Shown piece after piece: positions 49,150 to 58,097 of a stretch of DNA of 64,000 nucleotides; positions within the stretch are counted from its first letter, which is position 1, and the number at the start of each line of letters is the position of its first letter. The DNA lies in assembly GCA_964348665.1 (NCBI GenBank), contig CAYGDP010000003.1, forward strand, positions 124,001 to 188,000, read 5' to 3'. The notes beneath the pieces are model-generated. The model was given only the letters and a program-made list of their open reading frames with translations, made no database searches and had not been told where the DNA came from. The DNA is from CAYGDP01 sp964348665 (GTDB lineage Bacteria; Verrucomicrobiota; Verrucomicrobiia; Palsa-1439; CAYGDP01). Both the position numbers and the translations under genes were made by a program.

Positions 49150-49997
49150 GGTTCACCGCCGAGAAGCAGTGCGAAGAACGTAACCGCGTTGAAGCCGCTA
49201 TGAAAGACAATTGGAACGACGAGTGAGCCGGTTGCCTCGTAGGCGACGATGAGCGCCAAGCTCATGCAAAAAAGCGGCGCGAGGGCCACTGTGTTCATGT
49301 GAAGTATGGCGAAAAGGGCAGACACGATCAATGCGCTGATTGTTTGACCGCAACGTTGTTTGACGGCGGGATAAAAGATTCCCCGAAACACCGTCTCTTC
49401 AAATACGGGGGCAATGAGCAAGCCGACCACCGCGAACATCCACCAGAGTGCCGCCGGTGGATTTCCTTGGAGCAGCTCAACAATATCTTGCGGAGGCGTC
49501 TTAAATCCCCAATCCTCCAGAGTCAGCTTGGCGAAAATCGCCAGGGTTTGGAGCCACGGCCAGGAGGCAAACAATAATGCAACGCCGACAAATACAGCTC
49601 CGATGAGGTGCATCTTTTTCAGGCCAAAACATTCCACCAGGTCAGCTTTCAATCGTCGCAGCATACTGGTGACAATTCCTAAAGCGGCAAGCCCGAAGAT
49701 CGCGGATGCGATTATACCGCTCAAAAAAATCTTATGCTGTGTTGCGGGGGGCAATTTTTTTAGGTCGGGAACTTTAGTGATGCTCAACACAAAGCCTGCT
49801 TCCACCAGCAAAATTGCCGCGCGCACCATCAGCAAAATCCCCGCGAGCATCAAAGCGTGGTGGAGCGTCCACGGTTTCGATCCCACTTGGGTCAGCGATG
49901 GTGACTGACTGGGTGGCGTTGCTTGGCGCCAGAGGGCGAGCAACAGCACCAAGAAATAAATCGAAATCATCCAGACCAGGGGTGGCATTGCTTGCAT
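49146..49997 (-). CDS. CPBP-family intramembrane metalloprotease
   Basis: The 283-aa membrane protein has about eight hydrophobic segments and the CPBP (Abi/Rce1-like) motifs: APVFEETVFRGIFYPA, LFAILHMN and VFHSGFNAVTF, the Glu and His residues of the active site. These proteins cleave or bind membrane peptides; some are linked to bacteriocin immunity. The start is either 49997 or 49988 (MQAMPP); no ribosome site decides. It heads the thiL-tsaE-tsaB group, and trpD is transcribed away from it. Confidence 0.85.
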   Translation of the reverse strand: MQAMPPLVWMISIYFLVLLLALWRQATPPSQSPSLTQVGSKPWTLHHALMLAGILLMVRAAILLVEAGFVLSITKVPDLKKLPPATQHKIFLSGIIASAIFGLAALGIVTSMLRRLKADLVECFGLKKMHLIGAVFVGVALLFASWPWLQTLAIFAKLTLEDWGFKTPPQDIVELLQGNPPAALWWMFAVVGLLIAPVFEETVFRGIFYPAVKQRCGQTISALIVSALFAILHMNTVALAPLFCMSLALIVAYEATGSLVVPIVFHSGFNAVTFFALLLGGEP

Positions 49998-50063
49998 TGG
50001 CAAGAATACTACCAGCGGCGACAGTTCGACGCACCCTGAAAATCGGAGGAGATTTTTTCGCAG

Positions 50064-50091
50064 TTGCGGCACGGCTCTTGCTGGGTTAGAT
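50064..50091 (+). promoter_or_regulatory. Possible promoter of trpD
   Basis: TTGCGG (50064-50069) and TTAGAT (50086-50091) with a 16-base spacer. The ATG is at 50101, nine bases after the -10 box, as in the other leaderless-looking genes of this window. Confidence 0.35.
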
Positions 50092-50100
50092 TCCAGTGGA

Positions 50101-51147
50101 ATGTCACTCGAGGGATTGACCACAATTCTACGAAGAAGCGAGGCGTTGGGCGCTGGGAAGGCGATTAGCGCGGTGACTTCCCTGTTGTCCGATTCGGTGA
50201 GCCTCGAAAGCAAGGCAAACTTCCTGGAGGCGTTGAGCGCCAAGGGGGAGACGCCGGAAGAGCTGGCGGTGTTTGCTCGCGAATTACGAAAATTGGCCGT
50301 GGATCCAAAGATCCGTCCGGAAGATGTCGGCGGGGTTATTGTGGATACCTGCGGCACGGGCGGCGATAATCTGAATCTGTTCAATATCTCGACTGCCGCG
50401 GCGCTCGTGACGGCGTCGGCCGGCGTGGCGGTGGCCAAACACGGGAACCGGGCGGTCACAAGCGCCTGCGGATCGGCGGACGTGCTTGAGGCGTTGGGGA
50501 TCCAGATTGATTTGCCGCCGGCGGAAGCGAAACGGTCGCTCATCGAAAATCGTTTCTCATTTTTCTTTGCGCCCAGTTATCATCCGGCATTCAAAAAACT
50601 CGCGCCGGTTCGAAAAGATCTTGCCCAGCGAGGGCGTCGGACGATTTTCAACCTCCTCGGCCCAATGCTCAATCCCGCGCACCCGACCGGGCAGGTGGTC
50701 GGCGTGTACTCGCAACGGCTGCTGGAGACCTATGCGCAAGCCCTGCGCCAGCTCGGTGTTGGCCGCGCGTTGGTGGTGAATGGATCGGGGATGGATGAAT
50801 TGACTACAACGGGCACGAATCTGTTGGCGGAATTGAAACCCAACGGTGACGTAAAAATGCGTGCGCTCGACATCAGCTTGCTAGGGTTGAAGCCGGCGGG
50901 AGTGGAAGATTTACGGGGTGGGTCGGCAAAAGACAACGCGGCAATTCTGGAGACGATTTTTAACGGTGAAGACCGGGGTCCGCGGCGCGAAGTCGTGCTG
51001 CTCAATGCTGCGGCTGCGTTCATCGTGGCTGGGCGGGCGAATTCATTTATCGAAGGAATCAAACTCGCCGCCGCGCAGATTGACAGCGGTGCAGTGGTGC
51101 TGCTGTTGGAAAAACTGCAAAAATTCTCCTCCGCCGTAAAACGGTAG
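50101..51147 (+). CDS. trpD: Anthranilate phosphoribosyltransferase
   Basis: The 348-aa protein has the signature VDTCGTGGDNLNLFNISTAAALVTASAGVAVAKHGNRAVTSACGSADVLEALG, with the diphosphate-binding Gly-rich loop and KHGN motif, and later NLLGPMLNPA. It transfers phosphoribosyl to anthranilate in tryptophan synthesis. No other trp gene is adjacent, so it is not in a trp operon here. It is convergent with the LamG gene. Confidence 0.93.
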   Translation: MSLEGLTTILRRSEALGAGKAISAVTSLLSDSVSLESKANFLEALSAKGETPEELAVFARELRKLAVDPKIRPEDVGGVIVDTCGTGGDNLNLFNISTAAALVTASAGVAVAKHGNRAVTSACGSADVLEALGIQIDLPPAEAKRSLIENRFSFFFAPSYHPAFKKLAPVRKDLAQRGRRTIFNLLGPMLNPAHPTGQVVGVYSQRLLETYAQALRQLGVGRALVVNGSGMDELTTTGTNLLAELKPNGDVKMRALDISLLGLKPAGVEDLRGGSAKDNAAILETIFNGEDRGPRREVVLLNAAAAFIVAGRANSFIEGIKLAAAQIDSGAVVLLLEKLQKFSSAVKR

Positions 51148-51161
51148 CGGGCTGATCTTTT

Positions 51162-51938
51162 CTATTTGTCTTTACCAGCCGCCCCTGCCTCGTAAATTGC
51201 CCGCACTTGTTCTTCTGACAGCGTGCCCTTGTAGATACGCACGTCGTCAATCGCCCCATTTGCATTCCAAGCGTATCGGTCGCTTCCGGGCGCCGCGACA
51301 CCAATCTTCCATGTCTGCTGTTCGTAGTCGCGCGCCTTGGCATCGGATTCCCACGATTCACTGGTCTTTTTCAACTCGCCATCCACGTAGATTCTGACAA
51401 CATTCTCCTCCGTGTCCACAACCCCGACAAGATGATACCAGCTGCCCGGCTCGAATTCTTCCTCCCAAGTGCCGATTCCTTTCCAAACCGGGTCACCATC
51501 TCCTTTGAGCCAGTGTGTCATCGTGAATTTTTTATCGTTGCCATAGCTTAGCCCCTCGTGCCAACCGGTTTTGATAACGATACCATACTGGGCGTCGTTG
51601 GCGTCGTCCGTTCCTGGCGGGGCGTTCGCCGGCTTGAACCAAGCGGCCAACGAATAACTGCCCGCTTGGAGTTTGTCGAGCGGTTCGGAGTTGGGAATCT
51701 CGATGTGAGCGTCTTTTCCATTGAATTGAAAAGCGCCGCCGATTTTTCCAGCCGAGCGCCCCGGTTTGTTCGCGACTTTGCCGTGATTTTTAGAGGGAGA
51801 ACTATCGATAGCACCGTCGCTGTCTTTATCATCGAGTTTCCAATGGCCGATCAACGCCGGCTCGGCGGCGATGCTAACAAATGGTAAGAATACAGCTGCG
51901 GCAAAGGCGGCGATACGCAAGGCAATGTTTGTTTTCAT
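51162..51938 (-). CDS. Secreted LamG/concanavalin-fold protein
   Basis: The 258-aa protein has a signal peptide (residues 1-25, ending in SIAAEP) and one LamG-like domain: LIGHWKLDDKDSDGAIDSSPSKNHG, FNGKDAHIEIPNS, YSLAAWFKPANAPPG, WYHLVGVVDTEENVVRIYVDGELK and AIDDVRIYKGTLSEEQVRAIYEAG. This domain usually binds carbohydrates or matrix polymers and is common on verrucomicrobial and planctomycetal cell surfaces. No enzyme part is attached. The tRNA-Leu gene lies upstream on the same strand. Confidence 0.88.
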   Translation of the reverse strand: MKTNIALRIAAFAAAVFLPFVSIAAEPALIGHWKLDDKDSDGAIDSSPSKNHGKVANKPGRSAGKIGGAFQFNGKDAHIEIPNSEPLDKLQAGSYSLAAWFKPANAPPGTDDANDAQYGIVIKTGWHEGLSYGNDKKFTMTHWLKGDGDPVWKGIGTWEEEFEPGSWYHLVGVVDTEENVVRIYVDGELKKTSESWESDAKARDYEQQTWKIGVAAPGSDRYAWNANGAIDDVRIYKGTLSEEQVRAIYEAGAAGKDK

Positions 51939-52045
51939 GGTGTTGTAAACTCCCAATTGAAGTTGGTCGTTTCTTTAAAACTCACTTTGCGGAATGTCAA
52001 TCTCGAACGTTCCGCCATTGTCTCGGCGGGACGGTTCGATTTGGA

Positions 52046-52129
52046 TGGTGCGGGAGGGGGGACTTGAACCCCCACGCCTTTCGGCATACGGCCCTCAACC
52101 GTACGTGTCTGCCATTCCACCACTCCCGC
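52046..52129 (-). tRNA. tRNA-Leu (GAG anticodon)
   Basis: The minus strand folds as a class II tRNA: acceptor stem GCGGGAG / CTCCCGC with discriminator A and an encoded CCA, D-arm GTGGAATGGCAGAC, anticodon stem TACGG / CCGTA with loop TTGAGGG (anticodon GAG, reading CUC and CUU), a long variable arm TGCCGAAAGGCGT and T-arm GGGGG-TTCAAGT-CCCCC. Confidence 0.95.
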
Positions 52130-52199
52130 AAAAACCGGGCGGCAAGATAGCGCGGGGGGAGCGATGGCGCAAGAGTTTCCTTCCCCTTCACCCAAGCAA

Positions 52200-52898
52200 T
52201 TACCACGGCTTTTTCTTGGTCAGCTGCGCCTCTTCGATGAGCTTGGTGGAACGCTCGACGATGGCGATGGACGGGCTGCGTGTGCCGCTTTGAAAATCGA
52301 AATGATCCAACGGTGCATTCATCAGCACCAGAAACGCCTCTTTGCCTTTCAGTCCGTTCTGGGTTTCGGCGTTGACGATGTTTCCGTTGAGAAAAAAAAT
52401 CGTACCGATTTGTTGACCCCGGTTTTTGAGGAGAACACAGCCGCTCTTCTCATGTTCCTTGAGGGTTTCAACCAAATCCAGCAGACTGAATCCCGTCAGG
52501 TCGCCGGACATCGCGGTGGAACGCAAGACCTGGATTTTCACCATTTTCTCGGTGTCCTTGTCGTTGAACGCCTGGGTGCGGCGCTGCACCCATTCCCGCG
52601 CCTGCTCGGGCAAGCCGCGAAACACCATGAAAATGAATCGCCCAACCTGCACCACGTCGCCGTGACCGAGCAACGCCTCCGGCATCACTTGGCCGTTGAC
52701 AAGCGTCCCATTTGCGCTGTTCCGATCGGTAATGGTCAGGTCGTCCCCTTGTTGACGCACCGCCGCGTGAGTGCGCGAAACGGTTGAGTCATTCAACGGA
52801 ATATGATTCACCGGCGCGCGCCCGATGAACACCGTTTTATCCTGGGGCAACTCGTATATCTTGTCGTCCGACGATATAAAGAAATACCGACTCGACAT
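52200..52898 (-). CDS. FHA domain plus DUF4388 (PATAN) protein
   Basis: The 232-aa cytoplasmic protein begins with an FHA domain (residues ~15-95: VFIGRAPVNHIPLNDSTVSRTHAAV, NSANGTLVNGQ), which binds phosphothreonine. It ends with a DUF4388/PATAN domain (~128-232: MSGDLTGFSLLDLVETLKEHEKSGCVLL, GTIFFLNGNIVNAETQNGLKGKEAF), often found in gliding and signalling proteins. GAGAGGTG stands before ATG 52898. It is probably a signalling adaptor for a serine/threonine kinase encoded elsewhere. Confidence 0.88.
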   Translation of the reverse strand: MSSRYFFISSDDKIYELPQDKTVFIGRAPVNHIPLNDSTVSRTHAAVRQQGDDLTITDRNSANGTLVNGQVMPEALLGHGDVVQVGRFIFMVFRGLPEQAREWVQRRTQAFNDKDTEKMVKIQVLRSTAMSGDLTGFSLLDLVETLKEHEKSGCVLLKNRGQQIGTIFFLNGNIVNAETQNGLKGKEAFLVLMNAPLDHFDFQSGTRSPSIAIVERSTKLIEEAQLTKKKPW

Positions 52899-53011
52899 AA
52901 ACACCTCTCTCTCCGGGTTAACTAGCACTTTCTATGCACGATTCTCGATCCAAAAGCAAGCACCCGGTTGAAAAGGATTGACGGCAAGGTTGCGTTGAAA
53001 CAATCGTCAGA

Positions 53012-54109
53012 TCATTCACCCACGCTGGCGGTCAGCGCCATCAGTGCCAGCGTGGCAGCCACCAGCGGATCATCCTCTTTCTGCAATGGAAACGGATTCA
53101 CCCAGCTGCCGTCCGCGCGTTGGTCGCGCGCGATGGATGCAAAAAGCCCAGGGAACGGCTCGCTCATGTTCAGTTGTCGAAACGCCTTTGTGCTGGCAGC
53201 CGCACAGTAGTACCGCAACGATTTGCTCCAGATTTCACGCGGGTCGTTCGCGGCAAAACCACCCGCGCGGTCGGGCAGATGATTTTCCCGCAGCCACTTG
53301 CCCGCTCCAACCACACGGGCGTCCCCCGGAGACACTCCCATGGCAAGCAACGCCAGGATGCCATCCCCCGTCGCTGTTGCGTAACTGTTGATCCGATTGC
53401 CGTCACCTCCCGCCTTGTTCGCCTCGCGAACGACCGGGGAGAACAAAAATCCGCCGTCGTCATTCTGGCATCGTCGCAGAAAAATCTCCGCGCGCTTCAC
53501 CGCAGGGTCATCCGCCTTGATGCTTGCGGCGGCAAACGCTTCGAGAACGTACCGCGTCATGGAGAGATCCACTTGTCCAGCGTCGGGCGGGGTTCGCAAC
53601 CGCCCGCCCATCCCCCAGGCGCCAAACGCGGGATGATCGCGCGTCCAGCCGATTTCTTCTGTGAATTGCTGGCGGCGCAGCCAGGCGATCATCGGCGCGA
53701 TTCGGTTCTGCCACCCCTCGCGGCGAGCGCGGGCAATGGCTTGCACGGCCAACGCGGTGGCGTAATTCGGATAATCTTCGACAGTCGAATCGATGCGACC
53801 GACCGCGCCGTTCGCATCCGTGTGACGAACGATGAAGTCGAGCGCGGCGTTCACCCTGCCCTTGTCCATTGGAAAAATGTCGGGAGGCACCTGCAACAGG
53901 GCGTTCAGTACGAACGGTGTGAGCGATTGTCCCGATCGCAATAAACCGTACGTCTGGCTGTGCCAGCCGCCGTCATCGCCTTGTTGCGACCAAAGAAATG
54001 CAGCCGCGCGACGGATTGCATCGTCGCTTCGTGACGACGACTGCGCCGTTGGCGCGGCGCAGCCGGTCGTCAGGAGCAGACACAACAGGAGACGTGCTAG
54101 TTGCGTCAT
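53012..54109 (-). CDS. Alpha/alpha-toroid lipoprotein 1
   Basis: The 365-aa protein has a lipoprotein signal (LLLTTGC) and repeated helix pairs with QxxDGGW-type ends (SQQGDDGGW, CQNDDGGFLF, DQRADGSW), the pattern of prenyltransferase/squalene-cyclase toroids. The catalytic DXDD or zinc-binding residues of those enzymes are not apparent, so it is more likely a binding or structural toroid. It follows the second toroid gene with no gap (stop 54110 adjacent to ATG 54109), forming an operon of two such proteins. Confidence 0.8.
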   Translation of the reverse strand: MTQLARLLLCLLLTTGCAAPTAQSSSRSDDAIRRAAAFLWSQQGDDGGWHSQTYGLLRSGQSLTPFVLNALLQVPPDIFPMDKGRVNAALDFIVRHTDANGAVGRIDSTVEDYPNYATALAVQAIARARREGWQNRIAPMIAWLRRQQFTEEIGWTRDHPAFGAWGMGGRLRTPPDAGQVDLSMTRYVLEAFAAASIKADDPAVKRAEIFLRRCQNDDGGFLFSPVVREANKAGGDGNRINSYATATGDGILALLAMGVSPGDARVVGAGKWLRENHLPDRAGGFAANDPREIWSKSLRYYCAAASTKAFRQLNMSEPFPGLFASIARDQRADGSWVNPFPLQKEDDPLVAATLALMALTASVGE

Positions 54110-55267
54110 TTATTTTTTTCCCGGCTTGATTTCTTTCGTGATCACGGCGACGGTAGCGGGCGCTTTTTCCGCTTGCATCGTAAGGATCGCGGCACCGGTG
54201 CAAGCAACGCGACCGGTGATGCAATGATGTCCGGCCCACGTGCCATCGTTGTTTTGCAGTTTGACCAGGCGCGCCTTGATGTCGTTGTTCCATTTCACCC
54301 ACGGCTCGCCACCCGTCCGGCAAAGACTGTCGCTGACATTGAGGTAGCTGAAGAATTCCTCGCCTCCCATCGAGCCGAAGCCAGCTTGGACGGCTGGTTT
54401 CGCCAGCTTTGTGTCGAGGGCGCGCAATTCATTTGCGTTCGCCGCGCGGTCATTTTCAGTGCGGCTTAATTGCTCTCGCTGCTGTGCGACGACGTAAAGC
54501 TCGACTCCGGCTGAAGCGGCCGTCGACGAGGTGGCTTCTTTCGACCCTGGCTTGAGACTGTTCTTGGTGTACTCATCGACCTTTTTTGCAACGTCGTTGG
54601 AGACGCGCACGCCTTTGCCAGCGGCCATGTTGAGGCTGCGCGAGGCGATGGACGTGCAGAGGATTGGCGCCCAACCGCCGGCGATATTCCAACTGCCATC
54701 GGTTTGCTGATTTTTTTCGATTTTGGCGACGACCCGTTCCAGCGCCACTCGAACGCGGGCGTTTGCCTTGGCATTTCCCATTTCGCCATCCAATTCCGAA
54801 AGCAGCATGGATGCGAGAAAGGTGTCGATGTAAGGGCCGAGTTTGCGCTGGATTTGAGTGTTGCCCGGCGTCTTGAGCGCCAAGCCATCGGTCTGTGATT
54901 CCTCGATGGAACGCAGGACGAACTCGATGGCTTTCTGTAAGGCTTCGCGATGTTCGCCTTTATCGGGCGTGTTGCCCGAGCGCAACAGGGCGAGCGCGGC
55001 GACACAAGTGTTTGCCACGTCGTTGCCATTGGATTCGAGCCGCTCGCCGTTGCGGACAAACGATTTGTCACCGCCATCTTGTCCCCAGCCGCCGTCGTTG
55101 CCCTGCACCTTGACGAGCCAGGTAAGGCCGCGCTCGACGGCATCCCGCACCTGAGAATCAGTGACGGGAGTAATCGGTATTTGGGTGGGCTGAATTTTTT
55201 CTTCGGCAGTCGCCACGCCCACCCAAAGCGCGCAGGATGCCGCCAGTCCGTATTGCCACAGTTTCAT
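54110..55267 (-). CDS. Alpha/alpha-toroid exported protein 2
   Basis: The 385-aa protein has a Sec signal peptide (WQYGLAASCALWVGVATA) and the same type of toroid repeats (VKVQGNDGGWGQDGG, QQTDGSWNIAGGWAP, LQNNDGTWAGHHCITGRVACTGAA). The cysteines near the end (CITGRVAC) resemble the zinc-binding part of such cyclases, but the rest is not conclusive. AGGAG precedes ATG 55267. It is the first gene of the pair and is divergent from the glycosidase-like lipoprotein. Confidence 0.8.
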   Translation of the reverse strand: MKLWQYGLAASCALWVGVATAEEKIQPTQIPITPVTDSQVRDAVERGLTWLVKVQGNDGGWGQDGGDKSFVRNGERLESNGNDVANTCVAALALLRSGNTPDKGEHREALQKAIEFVLRSIEESQTDGLALKTPGNTQIQRKLGPYIDTFLASMLLSELDGEMGNAKANARVRVALERVVAKIEKNQQTDGSWNIAGGWAPILCTSIASRSLNMAAGKGVRVSNDVAKKVDEYTKNSLKPGSKEATSSTAASAGVELYVVAQQREQLSRTENDRAANANELRALDTKLAKPAVQAGFGSMGGEEFFSYLNVSDSLCRTGGEPWVKWNNDIKARLVKLQNNDGTWAGHHCITGRVACTGAAILTMQAEKAPATVAVITKEIKPGKK

Positions 55268-55379
55268 TGGATTCTCCTTTGTTGAAGTTGCACGTCGGTT
55301 CTGTGGAGTCGGACACCTTGGGGGAAACTTGGTTCCGCAAGACTTGACGAATTGGCGGGAAACCGCCAGCATCCGCCGC

Positions 55380-56654
55380 GTGAATCGATGCTGGCTTGTT
55401 TTGACAATGCTGCTGGCCGGCTGTGTTGGGCCGATGATTGCATTGGAGGGGGGAACACCTGCCACGGGAACGCCTGTGTCATCGAAAGTTCAGCCACAGG
55501 CAGAGACGACTGTGCTACCAGAAATTCGGGGGTTGTGGGTGACACGGTGGAATTTCAAGACGGCCGACGATGTGCGGCGAATCGTTCGCGAGGCGCACGA
55601 GGCGGGGTTCAATGCGCTCTTTTGGCAGGTGCGCGGCAATGGCGACGCATTTTATCGGTCGCGACTCGAACCATGGGGCGCGGAGCTGTCGGGGAAGTTG
55701 GGCAAAGATCCTGGATTTGATCCGTTACGGATTGTGTTGGACGAGGCGCATGCGCGCGGGATGCAGGTGCACGCGTGGATGAACGCCTATCCGATGTGGC
55801 GCGGCAAAACGGCGCCGCCCCAATCACAGGCAGGGCCGACCGTGCCACTACAGATTTATTTGGCGCATCCTGAATGGAGAGCGATGGATGACAAAGGCAA
55901 GGTGATAGACCTGAACGATCACTATGTCTTTGCCAGTCCGGGAATTCCGGCCGTGAAAAAATATATCGCCGCGGTGGCGCGGGACATTGTCAAACGATAC
56001 GACGTGGACGGAATCCATCTGGATTATATCCGCTACGGTGGCCGGCAGTATTCGCATGATCCAGTGAGTCTGAAACGATTTGCGGCTGCAAACCGTAGCG
56101 CGCCTACGAAGGGATTGAGAGAGATTGGCGATCACCGTCGTCAGAGTTGGGAGGATTGGCAACGGGAACAGGTGAACGAAACCGTGCGAGGAGTTTATCG
56201 CGGGGTAAAGTCCGCCTTCGCTTCGCTTCGGCGCGACGAACGGGCGCGACGTGGCACCCGTCCGCTGCTTTCGGCGGCCGTGTGGGGGATCTATCGCGAT
56301 CAATGGGGTTGGCGCGCGTCGCAGGGATACAGTGATTACTATCAAGATCCGCGCGAGTGGGTGCGAGGTGGCTACGTGGATTTCGTTTGCCCGATGATTT
56401 ATTGGCCGATCAAAACGCCGCGGGGCGGCCGGCTGGATTGGGCAACGTTGACTGTGGATCATATTGCGGGTTGTGGCGGCAATCGCGTGGTGGCGGGAAT
56501 CCACGCCAACTACGAGAATTTTGAGGAAATCGCCGCGGAGATCGAGCTGGCTCGAAAGCACGGTGCGCGCGGGGTGGCGCTCTTCGCGTATCCATATTTG
56601 GCGGAGAAAAAATATTTCGATAATCTGGCGACCGGACCGTTTCGCGAGGAATAG
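55380..56654 (+). CDS. Family-10-like glycosidase lipoprotein (GHL10/DUF187)
   Basis: The protein has a lipoprotein signal (WLVLTMLLAGC) and a GHL10-type TIM barrel: EIRGLWVTRWNFKTADDVRRIVREAHEAGFNALFWQVRGNGDAFY, VHAWMNAYPMW, VDGIHLDYIRYGG, FVCPMIYWPI and GVALFAYPYL. Related proteins (YngK-like) act on cell-wall or surface polysaccharides. The start is uncertain; GTG 55380 places the signal correctly, and TTG 55329 would add 17 residues. No ribosome site decides. It is convergent with the first zinc-ribbon gene. Confidence 0.82.
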   Translation: MNRCWLVLTMLLAGCVGPMIALEGGTPATGTPVSSKVQPQAETTVLPEIRGLWVTRWNFKTADDVRRIVREAHEAGFNALFWQVRGNGDAFYRSRLEPWGAELSGKLGKDPGFDPLRIVLDEAHARGMQVHAWMNAYPMWRGKTAPPQSQAGPTVPLQIYLAHPEWRAMDDKGKVIDLNDHYVFASPGIPAVKKYIAAVARDIVKRYDVDGIHLDYIRYGGRQYSHDPVSLKRFAAANRSAPTKGLREIGDHRRQSWEDWQREQVNETVRGVYRGVKSAFASLRRDERARRGTRPLLSAAVWGIYRDQWGWRASQGYSDYYQDPREWVRGGYVDFVCPMIYWPIKTPRGGRLDWATLTVDHIAGCGGNRVVAGIHANYENFEEIAAEIELARKHGARGVALFAYPYLAEKKYFDNLATGPFREE

Positions 56655-56660
56655 ATCGAG

Positions 56661-57182
56661 CTATTTCTTTACGGGTTCTTCGATGGGGGGTTGGGCGCCG
56701 TCATAAAACTGGGTTCTGTTTTGGTTGCCACACTTGGGACAGCGCGGAGTAAATGCTTGAGACAAAACTTCGGAGTAAGATACCCAATTGCCTCCAGGGT
56801 GTTTGCCTTGGCGTACTCGATACAGATCGTTGTATTCGGTCTGCGAGAGGGCGCCTCCCTTCAGTCGTGCGTCCCACTTTGTCTTTTCGTCTGGTGGCCA
56901 TTGGTAGAGAATCGTTGGAACACAAATTTGGCAGAGATTGCACATGGCGAAATGAGCCTGGAATGCGGTGGCTTGGCTGCATTTCGGGCATCGGATTGGC
57001 GTGACTTGATCCGGCGGAGAACGGAAATTGTGTCCGCAGCTCTCGCAATGGAGTATTGGCAGTTGACCGAAACCGACGTTTGCAACCACCTTGGTGTTCC
57101 CTGACTTGGCGAACTGCCATCCCCAAATTGCCGCGGCTACAATCGCGAGAGCAATCAATCCCAACAACGGTTTGGATTTCAT
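56661..57182 (-). CDS. Membrane-anchored double zinc-ribbon protein A
   Basis: The 173-aa protein has one N-terminal helix (about residues 6-24) and then cysteine pairs CESC, CPKC, CNLC and CPKC, enough for two zinc ribbons, with the shared phrase FAMCNLCQ and TKWDARLKGG between them. It is paralogous to B (58243-58761) and C (59629-60150). The helix orientation suggests the ribbons may be outside the cytoplasm, which would be unusual. Its gene starts 16 bases after the stop of pseudopilin A and is the end of the tandem array. Function unknown. Confidence 0.75.
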   Translation of the reverse strand: MKSKPLLGLIALAIVAAAIWGWQFAKSGNTKVVANVGFGQLPILHCESCGHNFRSPPDQVTPIRCPKCSQATAFQAHFAMCNLCQICVPTILYQWPPDEKTKWDARLKGGALSQTEYNDLYRVRQGKHPGGNWVSYSEVLSQAFTPRCPKCGNQNRTQFYDGAQPPIEEPVKK

Positions 57183-57198
57183 ATCCGATGACTGGCGC

Positions 57199-58041
57199 TC
57201 AATACCAGTCGTGCTCAGGGGAAGCAATTAATGTGTTCGTCGGCCATGTGGCAAAGGTAGTGCAGTCAGCTGGATGACCACCGAACGTTGAATAACTAAA
57301 CTTATCCCGCATCACGAAGCGCACGCCGCCGTCAGCGAAGAGAACATTACTTCCTAAGTGATCCTGCCCTCCTCCAGCCGACGAACTACTCCTGAAGTTA
57401 TGCCGCAGGTTAATAGCGAGATCACACTGGCGGCGAATTAAAAACTGCGGCTCAAACAAAACTACTTTCCTGGCCGGCGCTACAATGGAGGCGCGCCGGA
57501 AACCTCGTCCAGTACCGTTGTAGTGGTCGTAAAGTGGACCTAAGTCTTGGCCGCAATCACCCCAATCACAAACGTAATGATAGCTTGTTCCACTTACTTC
57601 CCACTGCGGAGAACCGCAAAATTCCTCGCCGATGTCGGAAGGACAATGAAACACTTGATATTTTTTGATGCCCTCGTCACCGCCGCTGATGTATCGGTTG
57701 AGAGGGCGGAATTTGGCGTCCAAGTTGCTCCCGGGACAGGCGGCTGATGTTCCCGTCTGACCGCCAATGGCGCGAACAAAAGTATCGGCGTCACCAGCAG
57801 TTGCCGCCCCAGGATAAGCGCTGTATTCCTGCTCGTAGAGCATCAGCATATTGCCGATGTCTCTCATGTTCGCCATGCAAGCAATCGATTTTGCCTTTTC
57901 GCGCACGCCGCGGAGTGCGGGCAGGAGCAATCCCGCCAAAATCATGATGATGGTGACGACGATGAGCAGTTCAATGAGACTAAACGCCGCTTGCCGCGCA
58001 ACCGCGTTTGTCCGACACTGACTTCGTGTAAAAGTCTTCAT
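57199..58041 (-). CDS. Type II/IV pseudopilin A (DUF1559-like)
   Basis: The 280-aa protein has the prepilin motif QAAFSLIELLIVVTI with Glu at +5 of the mature form (and Ala, not Gly, at -1), one hydrophobic helix, then a globular part. The globular part has GDADTFVRAIGG, FHCPSDIGEEFCG and the C-terminal NVLFADGGVRFVMRD typical of large PVC pseudopilins, ending HDWY. Its first 45 residues are nearly identical to pseudopilin B. GGGAGG stands before ATG 58041. Its promoter is at 58067-58094. It would be polymerised or incorporated by a PilB/GspE machine. Confidence 0.88.
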   Translation of the reverse strand: MKTFTRSQCRTNAVARQAAFSLIELLIVVTIIMILAGLLLPALRGVREKAKSIACMANMRDIGNMLMLYEQEYSAYPGAATAGDADTFVRAIGGQTGTSAACPGSNLDAKFRPLNRYISGGDEGIKKYQVFHCPSDIGEEFCGSPQWEVSGTSYHYVCDWGDCGQDLGPLYDHYNGTGRGFRRASIVAPARKVVLFEPQFLIRRQCDLAINLRHNFRSSSSAGGGQDHLGSNVLFADGGVRFVMRDKFSYSTFGGHPADCTTFATWPTNTLIASPEHDWY

Positions 58042-58066
58042 TTGCACCTCCCGAAGGTTCGGTGTT

Positions 58067-58094
58067 ACTGTAGCACTTATCTATTGGACGTCAA
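58067..58094 (-). promoter_or_regulatory. Promoter of pseudopilin A
   Basis: On the minus strand TTGACG (58089-58094), a 16-base spacer and TACAGT (58067-58072). The same boxes and spacing precede pseudopilins B and C. Here the -35 starts three bases after the stop codon of the zinc-ribbon remnant. Confidence 0.75.
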
Positions 58095-58097
58095 CAG

